Source: Caballeronia arationis (GTDB lineage Bacteria > Pseudomonadota > Gammaproteobacteria > Burkholderiales > Burkholderiaceae). Taken from it: a stretch of DNA of 64,000 bases. The stretch covers positions 120,628 to 184,627 of the forward strand of contig NZ_FCOG02000004.1 in NCBI RefSeq assembly GCF_001544975.2, in the 5' to 3' direction. Each line of letters begins with the position of its first letter. Position 1 is the first letter of the stretch. Shown piece after piece: positions 33,655 through 42,674 of the stretch. The position numbers and the translations under genes were made by a program. The notes under the pieces were generated by a model. The model was not told the origin of the DNA. It saw nothing but the letters and a program-made list of their open reading frames with translations, and did no database searches.

Positions 33655-33673
33655 GAGTCGATTCTCAATTCAG

Positions 33674-33692
33674 ATTTGACAATGATTCAAAT
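33674..33692. promoter_or_regulatory. Candidate LysR-type operator
   Basis: ATTTGA and TCAAAT form a perfect dyad with a seven-base centre and satisfy the T-N11-A rule for LysR regulators. It lies 20 bp upstream of the regulator start and overlaps a TTGACA-like -35 (33676-33681) pointing toward the VOC gene. Confidence 0.5.
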
Positions 33693-33791
33693 GCTACGCC
33701 AATTATCAAAAAGACGCCGGTCGCGCAGAATGCGCGCATGCACTCGGAGCTCAGGGTTTTCCCGAGAGCGCCCATGTCCGGAGAGTCAGCC

Positions 33792-34166
33792 ATGCAACTC
33801 GATCACGTGACGATCGTCGCCCCCGAATGCGAAGCGATGAAGCGCTTTTTCGTCGATGTCGCGGGAATGACGCTCGGAGCCCGGCCGCCGTTCGGTGTCG
33901 GCGGGTACTGGCTTTATCTCGGCGGGCGGCCGGTCGTGCATCTGATCGCGTCGCGTGCGGCTTCCGACGCTCACCAGGCATCGACGCGCATCGACCATCT
34001 GGCGTTGCGTGTCGATGGCGTCGAAGAGTGGGAAGCGCTGTTTGGCCGCCTGCATCGCCACGGCACGGCCTATCAACTCGCGGAAGTCCCGCTTACGGGG
34101 GAGCTTCAACTGTTCGTCCAGCTCGCGCCGGCTGTCGTCGTGGAATTCGTGACGACGCGCGCCTAA
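33792..34166 (+). CDS. VOC-family (glyoxalase/bleomycin resistance) protein
   Basis: A small protein of 124 residues with the beta-alpha-beta-beta-beta VOC pattern: MQLDHVTIVAPECEAMKRFFVDVAGMTLG at the start and RIDHLALRVDG at mid length, ending VVEFVTT with a metal-ligand Glu. His4, His in RIDHLALR and the last Glu could form a metal site. ATG 33792 has GGAGAG seven bases upstream; ATGs at 33774 and 33738 are open too. The substrate is unknown. It is followed closely by an MFS transporter gene. Confidence 0.83.
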   Translation: MQLDHVTIVAPECEAMKRFFVDVAGMTLGARPPFGVGGYWLYLGGRPVVHLIASRAASDAHQASTRIDHLALRVDGVEEWEALFGRLHRHGTAYQLAEVPLTGELQLFVQLAPAVVVEFVTTRA

Positions 34167-34186
34167 CCATCTACGGGAAATTTGAA

Positions 34187-35362
34187 ATGCCCATTCCACT
34201 TCTCGCGCTGGCGATCAGCGCATTCGCGATCGGCACGACCGAATTCGTGATCATGGGGCTTTTGCCCAACGTCGCCCGCGATCTCGCGGTGTCGATTCCG
34301 TCGGCCGGCTTGCTCGTGACCGGTTACGCGCTCGGCGTCGCGGTCGGCGCGCCGCTGCTCGCCGTCCTGACGAGCCGGATGCCGCGCAAGCTCGCGCTGC
34401 AACTGCTGATGGCGGTGTTCATCGTCGGCAACGTGCTGTGCGCCGTCGCGCCGAACTACGGCTTGCTGATGGTCGCGCGCGTGGTGACTTCGTTCGCGCA
34501 CGGCTCGTTCTTCGGCATCGGCGCGGTGGTCGCGGCGTCGCTCGTGCCGGCCGAGAAGCGCGCGAGCGCCATCGCGCTGATGTTCACCGGACTCACGCTC
34601 GCGAACGTGCTCGGCGTGCCGTTCGGGACGTTCATCGGCCAGGAATTCGGCTGGCGCGCGACCTTCTGGATCGTCGCGGCGCTCGGCGTGCTTTCGGCGC
34701 TCGGCGTGACGGCGCTCGTCCCCAACCGGCACGACGCCGGACCGAGCGGGCTCGGCCACGAAGTGCGCGTGTTGAAGGAGCCGCAAGTGTGGCTCGCGCT
34801 CGCGATGACCGTGCTCGGTTTCGGCGGCGTGTTCGTCGTGTTCACCTATATCGCGCCGATTCTGGAGCAGGTGGGCGGCTTCTCGCCGCGCGGCGTGACG
34901 CTCGTGCTCGTGCTGTTCGGCGTCGGCCTGACGATCGGCAACACGATTGGCGGCAAGCTCGCGGACCGCTCGCTGATGCCGTCGCTCATGGGCATCCTGA
35001 TTGCGCTCGCGATTGTGATGGCCGTGTTCGCGACGACGAGCCATAGCCAGACGGGCACCATCGTCACGATCTTCGTGTGGGGCATTGCGGCATTCGCGAC
35101 GGTGCCGCCGCTGCAGACGCGCGTCGTCGAGAAGGCGAAGGCCGCGCCGAACCTTGCTTCGACGCTCAATATCGGCGCGTTCAACGTGGGCAATGCGGGC
35201 GGCGCGTGGCTCGGCGGCATGGTGCTGGAACGCGGCCACGCGCTTGATTCGCTGCCGTGGGTGGCGGCGGCGGTCGCGATTCTCGCGCTCGCGGTGACGT
35301 GGTACGCCGCGCGGCTCGACGCACGGCCGGTCGTGAACGGCGCCAACGCGGTCGACGCCTGA
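34187..35362 (+). CDS. MFS transporter (arabinose/drug efflux permease type)
   Basis: A 391-residue, 12-segment major facilitator of the AraJ/YdhP type. The start MPIPLLALAISAFAIGTTEFVIMGLLP is typical of that subfamily, and the motif between segments 2 and 3 is LTSRMPRKLAL. It begins 21 bp after the VOC gene, probably as one unit under the divergent LysR regulator. Export of a small toxic or sugar-like compound is the family expectation; the substrate is unknown. Confidence 0.9.
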   Translation: MPIPLLALAISAFAIGTTEFVIMGLLPNVARDLAVSIPSAGLLVTGYALGVAVGAPLLAVLTSRMPRKLALQLLMAVFIVGNVLCAVAPNYGLLMVARVVTSFAHGSFFGIGAVVAASLVPAEKRASAIALMFTGLTLANVLGVPFGTFIGQEFGWRATFWIVAALGVLSALGVTALVPNRHDAGPSGLGHEVRVLKEPQVWLALAMTVLGFGGVFVVFTYIAPILEQVGGFSPRGVTLVLVLFGVGLTIGNTIGGKLADRSLMPSLMGILIALAIVMAVFATTSHSQTGTIVTIFVWGIAAFATVPPLQTRVVEKAKAAPNLASTLNIGAFNVGNAGGAWLGGMVLERGHALDSLPWVAAAVAILALAVTWYAARLDARPVVNGANAVDA

Positions 35363-35405
35363 AAGTCGGCCGGCGTTTCGTATGAACGGAGGATTTCGAC
35401 CGATT

Positions 35406-36122
35406 ATGATGTCGGCTCAACGTAACCGAGCCATCATGATCGACCATCTCATCTGTGACTGCGACGGTGTGCTCGTCGACAGCGAAGTCATCGCCGATCG
35501 CGTCATGCTGGAGGCGCTGACCGAAACCTTCCCGGGCGTCAATTTCAAGCCGGTCATGAAGACCGCGTTCGGCCAGCAGACCTCGCGCTTCCTGACGCAC
35601 CTCGAAACGAAGTTCGGCATCGCGATGCCCGCTGGTTTCGTCGATACGCTCGGCGCGCGCGTCGGCCGCGAACTGGCGCGCTCGGTCGGACCGATCGCCG
35701 GCGTGCGCAATGCGCTGCAACGCGTGAGCCTGCCGGTGGCGGTGGTGTCGAACAGCTGGATGGAGCGCGTGCGCGCGTCGGTGCAGCGCGCGGGACTCGA
35801 CGAGATCGTCGGCGAGCGCCTGTTCAGCGCCGAGCAGGTCGCAAAGCCGAAGCCTTATCCCGACGTCTATCTCTTCGCGGCGAAAACGCTCGGCGTGGCA
35901 CCGGAGCGTTGTCTCGTCGTCGAGGACAGCATCGCCGGACTGACGGCTGCGCGCGCGGCCGGCATGATGACGATCGCGTTCGTCGGCGCGAGCCACATTC
36001 CGGAGGGCTACGCGCACGTGCTGCGCCAGAGCGGCGTCACACGCATCATCGATTCGATGGACGACTTGCCCGCGCTCGTCGAGGCGGGCATGCGCGGCGA
36101 ATTCCGCGGCGTGCAGTCGTAA
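35406..36122 (+). CDS. HAD-family hydrolase (subfamily IA phosphatase)
   Basis: A phosphoglycolate-phosphatase-like HAD enzyme of about 238 residues. Motif I is CDCDGVLVDSE, motif II VAVVSNSWMER, motif III KPKPYPDVYL and motif IV VVEDSIAGLTAARAAGM. The start is uncertain: ATG 35406 lies 13 bases after GGAGG, while ATGs at 35382 and 35436 are also in frame; 35436 would begin at MIDHLICDCDG. The substrate is probably a sugar or organic phosphate. It converges on ribB with a three-base gap. Confidence 0.88.
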   Translation: MMSAQRNRAIMIDHLICDCDGVLVDSEVIADRVMLEALTETFPGVNFKPVMKTAFGQQTSRFLTHLETKFGIAMPAGFVDTLGARVGRELARSVGPIAGVRNALQRVSLPVAVVSNSWMERVRASVQRAGLDEIVGERLFSAEQVAKPKPYPDVYLFAAKTLGVAPERCLVVEDSIAGLTAARAAGMMTIAFVGASHIPEGYAHVLRQSGVTRIIDSMDDLPALVEAGMRGEFRGVQS

Positions 36123-36125
36123 CGC

Positions 36126-36860
36126 CTAGACGGCTTCTTCCTCCACGACTTCCCGCGTCGCCGCCAGCACCGCGCGGAATTCGACCAGTTCCGCGATCGT
36201 CAGCATCGGCAGGCCGTGCTCTTTGGCGAATTGTTCGACCTGGGCGCCGCGCGTCATCGTTCCGTCGGCGTTCATCAGTTCGCACAGCACGCCCGCCGGT
36301 TTCAGACCAGCCAGGATCGCCAGATCGACGGTGCCTTCCGTATGTCCGCGACGCGCGAGCACGCCGCCCGGCATCGCGCGCAGCGGGAACACGTGACCGG
36401 GACGCACGATGTCGGCGGGTTTCGCGTTGTCGGCGATGGCGGCGCGGATCGTCGTCACGCGATCGGCCGCCGAGACGCCCGTCGTCACACCCTCGCGCGC
36501 CTCGATCGACACCGTGAACGCCGTGCCGTAGCGGCTCCCGTTGGCGGCGGCCATCGGCGGGAGTTCGAGCGCGCGCACTTTCTCGTCGGGCAGGCACAGG
36601 CACACGATCCCGCTGCATTCGCGGATCAGGAGCGCCATCGTGGCATCGGTGATTTTTTCGGCGGCGACGATCAGATCGGCTTCGTTCTCGCGGTCGTGAT
36701 CGTCCTGCAGTACGACGGCGCGGCCGTCGCGCATGGCCTGGAGTGCCGCTGCGATGCGCGGCGGAACGTCGACGGAAGCAAGCAGGGAAAGGTCGGCGAA
36801 GGCGTCATCGGCGATGACGGACGGTGCCGCAAAAGACAGGTTCTGATTGGAAACGGACAT
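36126..36860 (-). CDS. ribB: 3,4-dihydroxy-2-butanone-4-phosphate synthase
   Basis: Converts ribulose-5-phosphate to 3,4-dihydroxy-2-butanone 4-phosphate and formate for riboflavin synthesis. The 244-residue stand-alone RibB has the acidic metal motif [14 protein letters not shown] and [12 protein letters not shown]; there is no GTP cyclohydrolase II domain. An FMN riboswitch lies upstream, so expression should fall when FMN is plentiful. Confidence 0.96.
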   Translation of the reverse strand: MSVSNQNLSFAAPSVIADDAFADLSLLASVDVPPRIAAALQAMRDGRAVVLQDDHDRENEADLIVAAEKITDATMALLIRECSGIVCLCLPDEKVRALELPPMAAANGSRYGTAFTVSIEAREGVTTGVSAADRVTTIRAAIADNAKPADIVRPGHVFPLRAMPGGVLARRGHTEGTVDLAILAGLKPAGVLCELMNADGTMTRGAQVEQFAKEHGLPMLTIAELVEFRAVLAATREVVEEEAV

Positions 36861-36861
36861 G

Positions 36862-36964
36862 TGAAACGCTCTCGCTAAGGAATGGGCGAAAAACGTTTCA
36901 GGGCATTGCAGAAAGGCATAACGACACCCGGACCGCGCCGCGTGGACGACGCCGTCTGGTCCGG
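36862..36964 (-). promoter_or_regulatory. Probable expression platform between FMN riboswitch and ribB
   Basis: Two inverted repeats occupy the ribB leader after the aptamer: 36928-36934 with 36958-36964 (CCGGACC/GGTCCGG), and 36862-36868 with 36894-36900 (TGAAACG/CGTTTCA). The second ends one base before the ribB ATG and encloses the purine-rich site at 36870-36876. No T-run follows either stem, so control of translation start is more likely than termination. This is inference from layout. Confidence 0.45.
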
Positions 36965-37013
36965 CACGCGATGCGCGCCTTCACCGAGGGGAACGGACAT
37001 GACCATCTGCACA

Positions 37014-37168
37014 TCTTCTTCCATCCGGACTATGACCGTCGGCTCTGGCTTCGCACCAGATCTGCTGACCCCGTCGATGTTGCTGACGGGCGCTCGCGGG
37101 CTCGTGAACAGCCTCTCGGCCATCGCACATACCGCCGGTGGGGAATTTCGCCCCGCCCTGAAGACGCA
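37014..37168 (-). ncRNA. FMN riboswitch (RFN element)
   Basis: Read on the minus strand, the conserved FMN aptamer blocks appear in order: GTCTTCAGGGCGGGG, AATTCCCCACCGGCGGTA, GAGCCCGCGAGC, GGTCAGCAGATCTGGTG, AAGCCAGAGCCGACGGT and the closing GGATGGAAGAAGA. This is a full-length aptamer. It lies about 155 bp upstream of ribB and should bind FMN to reduce ribB expression. Confidence 0.95.
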
Positions 37169-37246
37169 CTGATTTCCCGCTAATTAAGCAACTAGCGGCT
37201 ATTTTCAGGATACAACAGACCGGCGAAAGTTGCAGCATGGCGCGAC

Positions 37247-37312
37247 GCGTAACTTGTCGAAATGCGACATTGGCTCAAAGCGTAACTTGTCGAAATGCGA
37301 CATTGGCTCAAA
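37247..37312. repeat. Perfect 33-bp tandem duplication with internal dyads
   Basis: Two identical 33-bp units (37247-37279 and 37280-37312) sit between the ribB leader and glpK. Each contains the perfect dyad TGTCG-AAATG-CGACA, so the two dyads are 33 bp, about three helical turns, apart. They could be paired operators or a remnant of an IS21-type end with multiple terminal repeats; no transposase is present. Confidence 0.85.
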
Positions 37313-37337
37313 GCGATTAACGCCGCTGCCGGGACCA

Positions 37338-38834
37338 TCACGCGTCCGCCCACGCCTTCGCCGCGTTGATCGCCCGCTGCCAACCGGCGAGGCATGCATC
37401 GACGTCAGGTTTCTGCATCGACGGCGTGAAGCGGTGTTCAAGCTTCCACTGCTGCTTCAGTTCGTCGACATCCTTCCAGTAACCGACCGCCAGCCCCGCG
37501 AGATAGGCCGCGCCGAGGGCCGTGGTCTCGGCGACCTGCGGGCGCACGACATCGACACCGAGAATGTCCGCCTGGAACTGCATCAGCAGATTGTTCGCGC
37601 ACGCGCCGCCATCGACGCGCAGTTCCGCGATCGCGCCGCCCGAATCCGCTTCCATCGCCTTCAGCACGTCGAGCGACTGATACGCGATCGAATCGAGCGC
37701 TGCACGGGCGATATGTCCCGCATTCGTGCCGCGCGTTACGCCGAACAGCGTGCCGCGCGCCCGGGCGTTCCAGTGCGGCGCGCCGAGGCCCGCGAAGGCC
37801 GGCACGAGATAGACGCCGTCGCAATGCGGCACGCCGCGCGCGAGCGTTTCAATTTCGCTCGCACTCTTGATGATGCCGAGTCCGTCGCGCAGCCACTGCA
37901 CGACCGCGCCCGCGATGAAAATGCTTCCCTCCAGCGCATAGTTGATCTGGCCGCCGATCTGCCAGGCGATCGTCGTGACGAGGTTGTTGCGCGATTCGAT
38001 CGGCGTGTCGCCGGTGTTCATCACGAGGAAGCAGCCGGTGCCGTAGGTGTTTTTCACCATGCCGGTTTCCGTGCACATCTGGCCGAAAAGCGCGGCGTGC
38101 TGGTCGCCTGCGATGCCGCCTAGCGCGATTTTCGAAGCGAACACGGTGGTTTTCGTCGATCCGTAGACCTCCGACGACGGGCGCACCTCGGGCAGCATGC
38201 TGCGCGGAATCTCGAGCGCGTCGAGCAGTTCGTCATCCCATTGCAGCGTGTGGATGTTGAAGAGCATGGTCCTTGACGCGTTGGTGACGTCGGTGATGTG
38301 CAGTTCGTGCCGCGTGAAATTCCACACGAGCCAGCTGTCGACGGTACCGAACGCGAGGCGCCCCTGCCGTGCCTTGTCGCGCGCGCCATCGACGTTGTCG
38401 AGGATCCAGCGGATCTTGGTGGCCGAGAAATACGAATCGATCGGCAGGCCGGTCTTCGCGCGGACTTTTTCTTCGAGTCCCTGCACCTTCAGCTGGTCGC
38501 AGAAGTCCGCCGTGCGGCGGTCCTGCCAGACGATCGCGTTGTAAATCGGATGGCCCGTGTCGCGATCCCAGACAATGGTGGTCTCGCGCTGGTTCGTGAT
38601 GCCGATCGCGGCAATCGACGTGCCGTTCAGCCCGGCGCGCGTGACCGCTTCGGCGGCGACGCCCGCCTGCGTCGACCAGATTTCCTGCGGGTCGTGTTCG
38701 ACCCAGCCCGGCTGCGGATAGATCTGCTGGAATTCCTTCTGCGCCATCGACACCACGTTGCCGTTGCGGTCGAACAGCATGGCGCGGGAGCTGGTCGTGC
38801 CCTGGTCGAGCGCGAGGACGTACTGATCCTGCAT
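37338..38834 (-). CDS. glpK: Glycerol kinase
   Basis: ATP-dependent phosphorylation of glycerol to sn-glycerol-3-phosphate. The 498-residue FGGY kinase starts [22 protein letters not shown] and contains [15 protein letters not shown] and the C-terminal [23 protein letters not shown] 38834 has GGAG about eight bases upstream; the open frame upstream overlaps glpD and is not real. It follows glpD by 44 bp, and the pair should be co-transcribed under GlpR control. Confidence 0.97.
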   Translation of the reverse strand: MQDQYVLALDQGTTSSRAMLFDRNGNVVSMAQKEFQQIYPQPGWVEHDPQEIWSTQAGVAAEAVTRAGLNGTSIAAIGITNQRETTIVWDRDTGHPIYNAIVWQDRRTADFCDQLKVQGLEEKVRAKTGLPIDSYFSATKIRWILDNVDGARDKARQGRLAFGTVDSWLVWNFTRHELHITDVTNASRTMLFNIHTLQWDDELLDALEIPRSMLPEVRPSSEVYGSTKTTVFASKIALGGIAGDQHAALFGQMCTETGMVKNTYGTGCFLVMNTGDTPIESRNNLVTTIAWQIGGQINYALEGSIFIAGAVVQWLRDGLGIIKSASEIETLARGVPHCDGVYLVPAFAGLGAPHWNARARGTLFGVTRGTNAGHIARAALDSIAYQSLDVLKAMEADSGGAIAELRVDGGACANNLLMQFQADILGVDVVRPQVAETTALGAAYLAGLAVGYWKDVDELKQQWKLEHRFTPSMQKPDVDACLAGWQRAINAAKAWADA

Positions 38835-38878
38835 TGTCTTCTCCACTGTTTTTTTTGGACGCGCGTTGTTCGATGCCT

Positions 38879-40435
38879 TCAGGGCGAGTGTAGCCGCGAT
38901 GCCGCGCGCAATGACGGTGCGTTCGATGTCGCGCTCGCGAGCCAACGGTCGATGCGCCGGCTGACTTCGTCGAGCGACGCGCGACCAATATGCAAACCGA
39001 GCTTCGAGCGGCGCCACAGCACGTCTTCGGCGCGCAACGCCCATTCGTTGTCGCGCAGGTAGCGCAGTTCGGCTTCGTAGAGACCGGGCGCGAACGCTTC
39101 GCCGAGCTCCTCGACGGAGCGCGCCGCGCCGATCACCCGCGCGGCGCGCGTGCCGTACGCGCGCGCATAGCGGCGCGCCAGCGCGGGAGGAAGCCACGGA
39201 TGATGCTGTTCGAGTTCGCGCAGAAAGCGCTCGAAGTCGGCATCGGCGAAATCGCCGCCCGGCAGCGGCACGCCTTCGGTCCACGTGCGGGCGGGCGCCT
39301 GCAACGCGTCGGCAAGCTTGTCGACGGCCTCTTCCGCGAGCTTGCGGAAGGTCGTGATCTTGCCGCCGAAGACGGACAGGAGCGGCGCGCCGCCGGCATC
39401 GAGTTCGAGCAAATAGTCGCGCGTGACCGCCGACGCGTTCTCCGCCGTCTCGTCTTCAAGGAGCGGGCGCACGCCGGAGTAGCTCCAGCAGACGTCTTCC
39501 GGCGCAATGTGATGCTTGAAATAGCGGTTGATCGAATCGCAGAGATAGCGGATTTCGTCGGCGCCGATTTCGACCTTCGCTGCATCGCCGCCGTATTCGA
39601 TGTCGGTCGTGCCGATCAGCGTGTAGTCGTTTTCGTAGGGAATCGCGAAGATGATTCGCTTGTCGGGGTTCTGGAAGATGTACGCGTGGTCGTGCTCGAA
39701 CAGGCGCTTCGTCACGATGTGGCTGCCCTTCACGAGCCGCACGCTGTGCCGCGTTCTCGTGTTGCCGAGTGCGCCCTTCAGCAGGTCGCCGACCCACGGA
39801 CCCGCCGCATTGGCCATGGCGCGGGCGCGCACTTCGATGCGCTCGCCGGCCGGTCCTTCTAGCGTCGCGAGCCATTCGCCCTCCGAGCGCTCGGCGCCGA
39901 CGAGCCGCGTGTGCGTCATGACGGTCGCGCCGCGTTCGTGCGCGTCGAGCGCGTTGAGCGCGACGAGGCGCGCATCGTCGACCCAGCCGTCGGAGTAGAC
40001 GAAGCCGCGCCGGATCGAATCGACGAGCGGCGCACCCGCCGGATGCCGGCGCATGTCGATGCCCCGCGAGCCGGGCAGCAATTCGCGCCGCGCGAGATGG
40101 TCGTAGAGAAAAAGGCCCGCTCGGATCATCCAGGCGGGACGCAGGTTCGGCATGTGCGGCATCACGAAGCGCAGCGGCCACATGATGTGCGGCGCGGCAT
40201 GCAGCAAAACCTCGCGCTCCTGCAACGCCTTGCGCACGAGCTTGAACTCGCCGTATTCCAGATAACGCAGCCCGCCGTGAATGAGTTTCGTGCTCGACGA
40301 CGACGTGTGCGACGCGAGATCGTCCTTTTCACACAGCAGCACGGACAATCCGCGGCCGGCCGCGTCGCGCGCGATGCCCGCACCGTTGATGCCGCCGCCC
40401 ACCACGAGCAAGTCGTACTGTCCGCGCTGCGTCAC
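38879..40435 (-). CDS. glpD: Aerobic glycerol-3-phosphate dehydrogenase
   Basis: FAD enzyme at the inner membrane that oxidises glycerol-3-phosphate to DHAP and passes electrons to quinone. The 518-residue product has the FAD-binding [23 protein letters not shown], the family stretch [18 protein letters not shown], and a C-terminal DAO domain. GTG 40435 is chosen because GGGAGAAG lies eight bases upstream and the FAD motif follows within ten residues; the longer open frame has no support. GlpR-like sites lie 35-75 bp upstream. Confidence 0.95.
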   Translation of the reverse strand: MTQRGQYDLLVVGGGINGAGIARDAAGRGLSVLLCEKDDLASHTSSSSTKLIHGGLRYLEYGEFKLVRKALQEREVLLHAAPHIMWPLRFVMPHMPNLRPAWMIRAGLFLYDHLARRELLPGSRGIDMRRHPAGAPLVDSIRRGFVYSDGWVDDARLVALNALDAHERGATVMTHTRLVGAERSEGEWLATLEGPAGERIEVRARAMANAAGPWVGDLLKGALGNTRTRHSVRLVKGSHIVTKRLFEHDHAYIFQNPDKRIIFAIPYENDYTLIGTTDIEYGGDAAKVEIGADEIRYLCDSINRYFKHHIAPEDVCWSYSGVRPLLEDETAENASAVTRDYLLELDAGGAPLLSVFGGKITTFRKLAEEAVDKLADALQAPARTWTEGVPLPGGDFADADFERFLRELEQHHPWLPPALARRYARAYGTRAARVIGAARSVEELGEAFAPGLYEAELRYLRDNEWALRAEDVLWRRSKLGLHIGRASLDEVSRRIDRWLASATSNAPSLRAASRLHSP

Positions 40436-40468
40436 GTTGGTCTTCTCCCGTCCGTCAAAGGAAAATCT

Positions 40469-40509
40469 GACGAACCTGTAATGTTCGAATTCGAAATCTA
40501 ACGAACATA
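40469..40509. promoter_or_regulatory. Candidate GlpR operator cluster upstream of glpD
   Basis: AATGTTCGAA (40480-40489) matches the E. coli GlpR half-site WATKYTCGWW at all ten positions, as does the reverse complement of AACGAACATA (40500-40509). A weaker site (7 of 10) lies at 40469-40478. The cluster is just upstream of glpD and the probable glpR product is encoded 1.2 kb away. Confidence 0.65.
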
Positions 40510-40670
40510 AACGAAAAAGTAAAGTCGGCCGGATGGGATAGGTGTTTTCGCCGATGCCGACGGGTTGCCGGCACGCCTTGTCATTTGCGCGTATGCCATG
40601 CGGCCGAGTGGCGCGAATGCGCGCTCCGTCCGATACTTGGGCGTCGGTGGAAAACGAAGAGGTGAATGCG

Positions 40671-41051
40671 ATGCGAAAGCTGTTTTGCGTGGGCGCGGCA
40701 GGCGCGCTATTGCTCGCTGGTTGCGTGGGCACGCCGAGTCTCAGCGGCACGAGGGGTGCGCCATCGTTCAGTGCCTTGCAGGAAATGTGCGGAAGCGCGG
40801 CGGCGGACTACGGCCCGGACGCGCAGGATGTCTATTCGACCTTCTTCGACGCCTATGTCGCGTTCAAGCGCAACGGGCTCTCGAAGGAGCGCTTCTGCGC
40901 ATTCCAGAGCGCGATCGCGGAACGGCACGCCGCCTACGCGGCCAATCCCGGTCCGCAGGCGCAAAATGCCTGGGCGAGCTTTTTCCTCGATCAGCGCGCG
41001 CAGGCGTTGAGCTGGCGTGCCGCCGTCGATCCGACGTTGCGGGCAGGATGA
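40671..41051 (+). CDS. Putative lipoprotein of unknown function
   Basis: A 126-residue protein starting at ATG 40671 with a clear lipoprotein signal: MRKLFCVGAAGALLLAGC, lipobox LLAGC with lipidated Cys18, after an AAGAGGTG ribosome site. The mature part has no family I recognise; it contains conserved-looking ALQEMCGSAAADYGPDAQDVYSTFFDAYVAFKRNGLSKERFCAFQ with two further Cys that could pair. The open frame upstream to 40542 is not needed. It stands alone, divergent from glpD. Confidence 0.8.
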   Translation: MRKLFCVGAAGALLLAGCVGTPSLSGTRGAPSFSALQEMCGSAAADYGPDAQDVYSTFFDAYVAFKRNGLSKERFCAFQSAIAERHAAYAANPGPQAQNAWASFFLDQRAQALSWRAAVDPTLRAG

Positions 41052-41127
41052 TCAGGGAATGCACTCGCGCGCGGCGGCGAAGCCGGGCGCGAGCCTTGAA
41101 CAGGAGAAAAGCAAAAGCAGAAGCGAG

Positions 41128-41325
41128 CTACGAGAACCGCTTGAATGCCTTCATTGTCGAGTCGCCTGAGGCCGTGAGGCGCCATTGTTGTCGTCCTGAC
41201 GCGAGGTTTTCGAGCTGGACGAGTTGACGTTCGAGCAGGGCGTCGAGTTCTTCGCGCGCCATTTCGACCTGATTCGGAGCTTCCTGAACTAGCAACAGCG
41301 TGGCAAATTCGTGCGGACTCAGCAT
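41128..41325 (-). CDS. Small conserved hypothetical protein
   Basis: A 65-residue protein from ATG 41325 (MLSPHEFATLLLVQEAPNQVEMAREELDALLERQLV), with GGAG eight bases upstream. It is mostly helical, with a leucine-rich middle, and resembles small proteins I recall from Burkholderia; it could be a compact winged-helix-like domain (short helices, then LASGRQQWRLTASGDSTMKAF as a wing). No function is known. A longer start at 41355 is possible. Confidence 0.6.
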   Translation of the reverse strand: MLSPHEFATLLLVQEAPNQVEMAREELDALLERQLVQLENLASGRQQWRLTASGDSTMKAFKRFS

Positions 41326-41630
41326 CTCGTGTTCTCCATGACGACAGAACGGCACAAAAGTGTCCGGCTAAGGCCGGCGCTTAAGGCTCGCAACGTTGCG
41401 TGGGGGAACTGCAATAGCCGGGCAGACGCGGTGTTCTTCAAGCTTTTTTGAGGCTTGCGGGTGCCGGGAATCTGGATTGTAGGGAAAGTGTCTGACGAGT
41501 GCCAAACGGTTGCGGAAAATATTGCGTTTGACTTTTCCTGGACGCGAAAGCGGTCCATCCGTTGCGCGAATTCGGAGAATTTACTTGAACTTCGTGCCGC
41601 ACTGCACACAAACACGCGGTCGCGGCAGGT

Positions 41631-42410
41631 CTAGTCAGCGATGTAAACCTGCGTGCTGGCGGCGGCGAGTGCATCGGCCATTTCGGGCGGCGTCGGCGCG
41701 TCGGTGAAGAGGGCGTGGATCTGGTTCAGGTGGCCGAGCCGCACGAGCGCGGGGCGGCCGAATTTCGAGTGATCGGCGGCCAGGAAGACGGTGCGCGCGT
41801 GCTGGATGATCGCCTCGGCGACGCGCACTTCGCGCGTGTCGAAGTCACGCAGGGTGCCGTCCTCCTCGATGCTCGAGGTCCCGATGATCGCAAAGTCCAC
41901 CTTGAACTGACGAATGAAATCGATCGCCAGCTCGCCGACAATGCCCTTGTCCCACGGTCGCACGATGCCGCCGGTGACGAGCACTTCGCAATCGGGATAG
42001 CCGCCCATCATGCTCGCCACGTTCAGGTTGTTCGTGATGACGCGCAGCCCACGGTGCCGGTTTAGCGCCCGCGCGACTTCTTCGGTGGTCGTGCCGAGGT
42101 TGATGAAGAGCGAGGCCTGATCGGGAATATGTGTGGCGACGAGCGCCGCGATGCGTCGCTTTTCGTCGTGGAACATGCGCTGGCGCGCCGTGTAGGAGAC
42201 GTTCTCCGAACTCGTCGGCAGGCTCGCGCCGCCGTGGTAGCGGCGCAGCAGGTTCATGTCGGAGAGCCAGTTGACGTCGCGCCGGATGGTTTGCGGCGTA
42301 ACCTCGAAATGCGCGGCGAGATCGTCGACGGTCACGAAGCCGTCGCGTTGCACCCAGTCGAGCAGTTCCTGCTGTCGTGCGTTCAAGGTGAGGCGGGGGT
42401 CTCGTGTCAT
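41631..42410 (-). CDS. glpR: DeoR-family repressor, probable GlpR
   Basis: Repressor of glycerol-3-phosphate genes. The 259 residues have a DeoR helix-turn-helix (about 1-60, RQQELLDWVQRDGFVTVDDLAAHFEVTPQTIRRDVNWLSD) and a DeoR C-terminal sensor domain (INLGTTTEEVARAL, VTGGIVRPWDKGIVG, AADHSKFGRPALVRLG). Closeness to glpD-glpK and sites fitting the GlpR consensus at both glpD and its own upstream region support the name. It likely represses itself. Confidence 0.9.
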   Translation of the reverse strand: MTRDPRLTLNARQQELLDWVQRDGFVTVDDLAAHFEVTPQTIRRDVNWLSDMNLLRRYHGGASLPTSSENVSYTARQRMFHDEKRRIAALVATHIPDQASLFINLGTTTEEVARALNRHRGLRVITNNLNVASMMGGYPDCEVLVTGGIVRPWDKGIVGELAIDFIRQFKVDFAIIGTSSIEEDGTLRDFDTREVRVAEAIIQHARTVFLAADHSKFGRPALVRLGHLNQIHALFTDAPTPPEMADALAAASTQVYIAD

Positions 42411-42467
42411 GGCGATGTTCTTTTGCGAGCGGCGCGCATCGTTTTGTTAGCCGTATTGTAAGTTGGA

Positions 42468-42485
42468 AATGTTCGAACGAACGAC
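42468..42485. promoter_or_regulatory. Candidate GlpR operator upstream of glpR
   Basis: AATGTTCGAA at 42468-42477 matches WATKYTCGWW fully; the reverse complement of 42476-42485 is a weaker half site (7 of 10). It lies about 60 bp upstream of the glpR start and suggests autoregulation. Confidence 0.55.
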
Positions 42486-42674
42486 AGACCTATTCAGCGA
42501 GGTAAACTGATGTCAGGACTTCATTAATTGATGCGATAAATGAATTTGTTTTTCGCAAGTGTTCGCGATGGAATGCTCTGCTTTCGTCCGTTTCATTGCT
42601 TCTGAAAATCGCCTGAGCCGCCGCCGGCCGTCCCGACGCCCCCGGTGCGCCAGCCGCACCTGAACTGGAAACCC

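Noticed and set aside
37247..37312. CRISPR-like repeat
   Set aside because: Only two adjoining copies, no spacers and no cas genes.
37205..37441. Small minus-strand frames over the tandem repeat containing a repeated MSHFDKLR
   Set aside because: The peptide repeat simply reflects the DNA duplication; there is no ribosome site and it runs into glpK.
41356..41630. Possible gene in the gap before glpR
   Set aside because: Short frames only, no ribosome site and no recognisable content.
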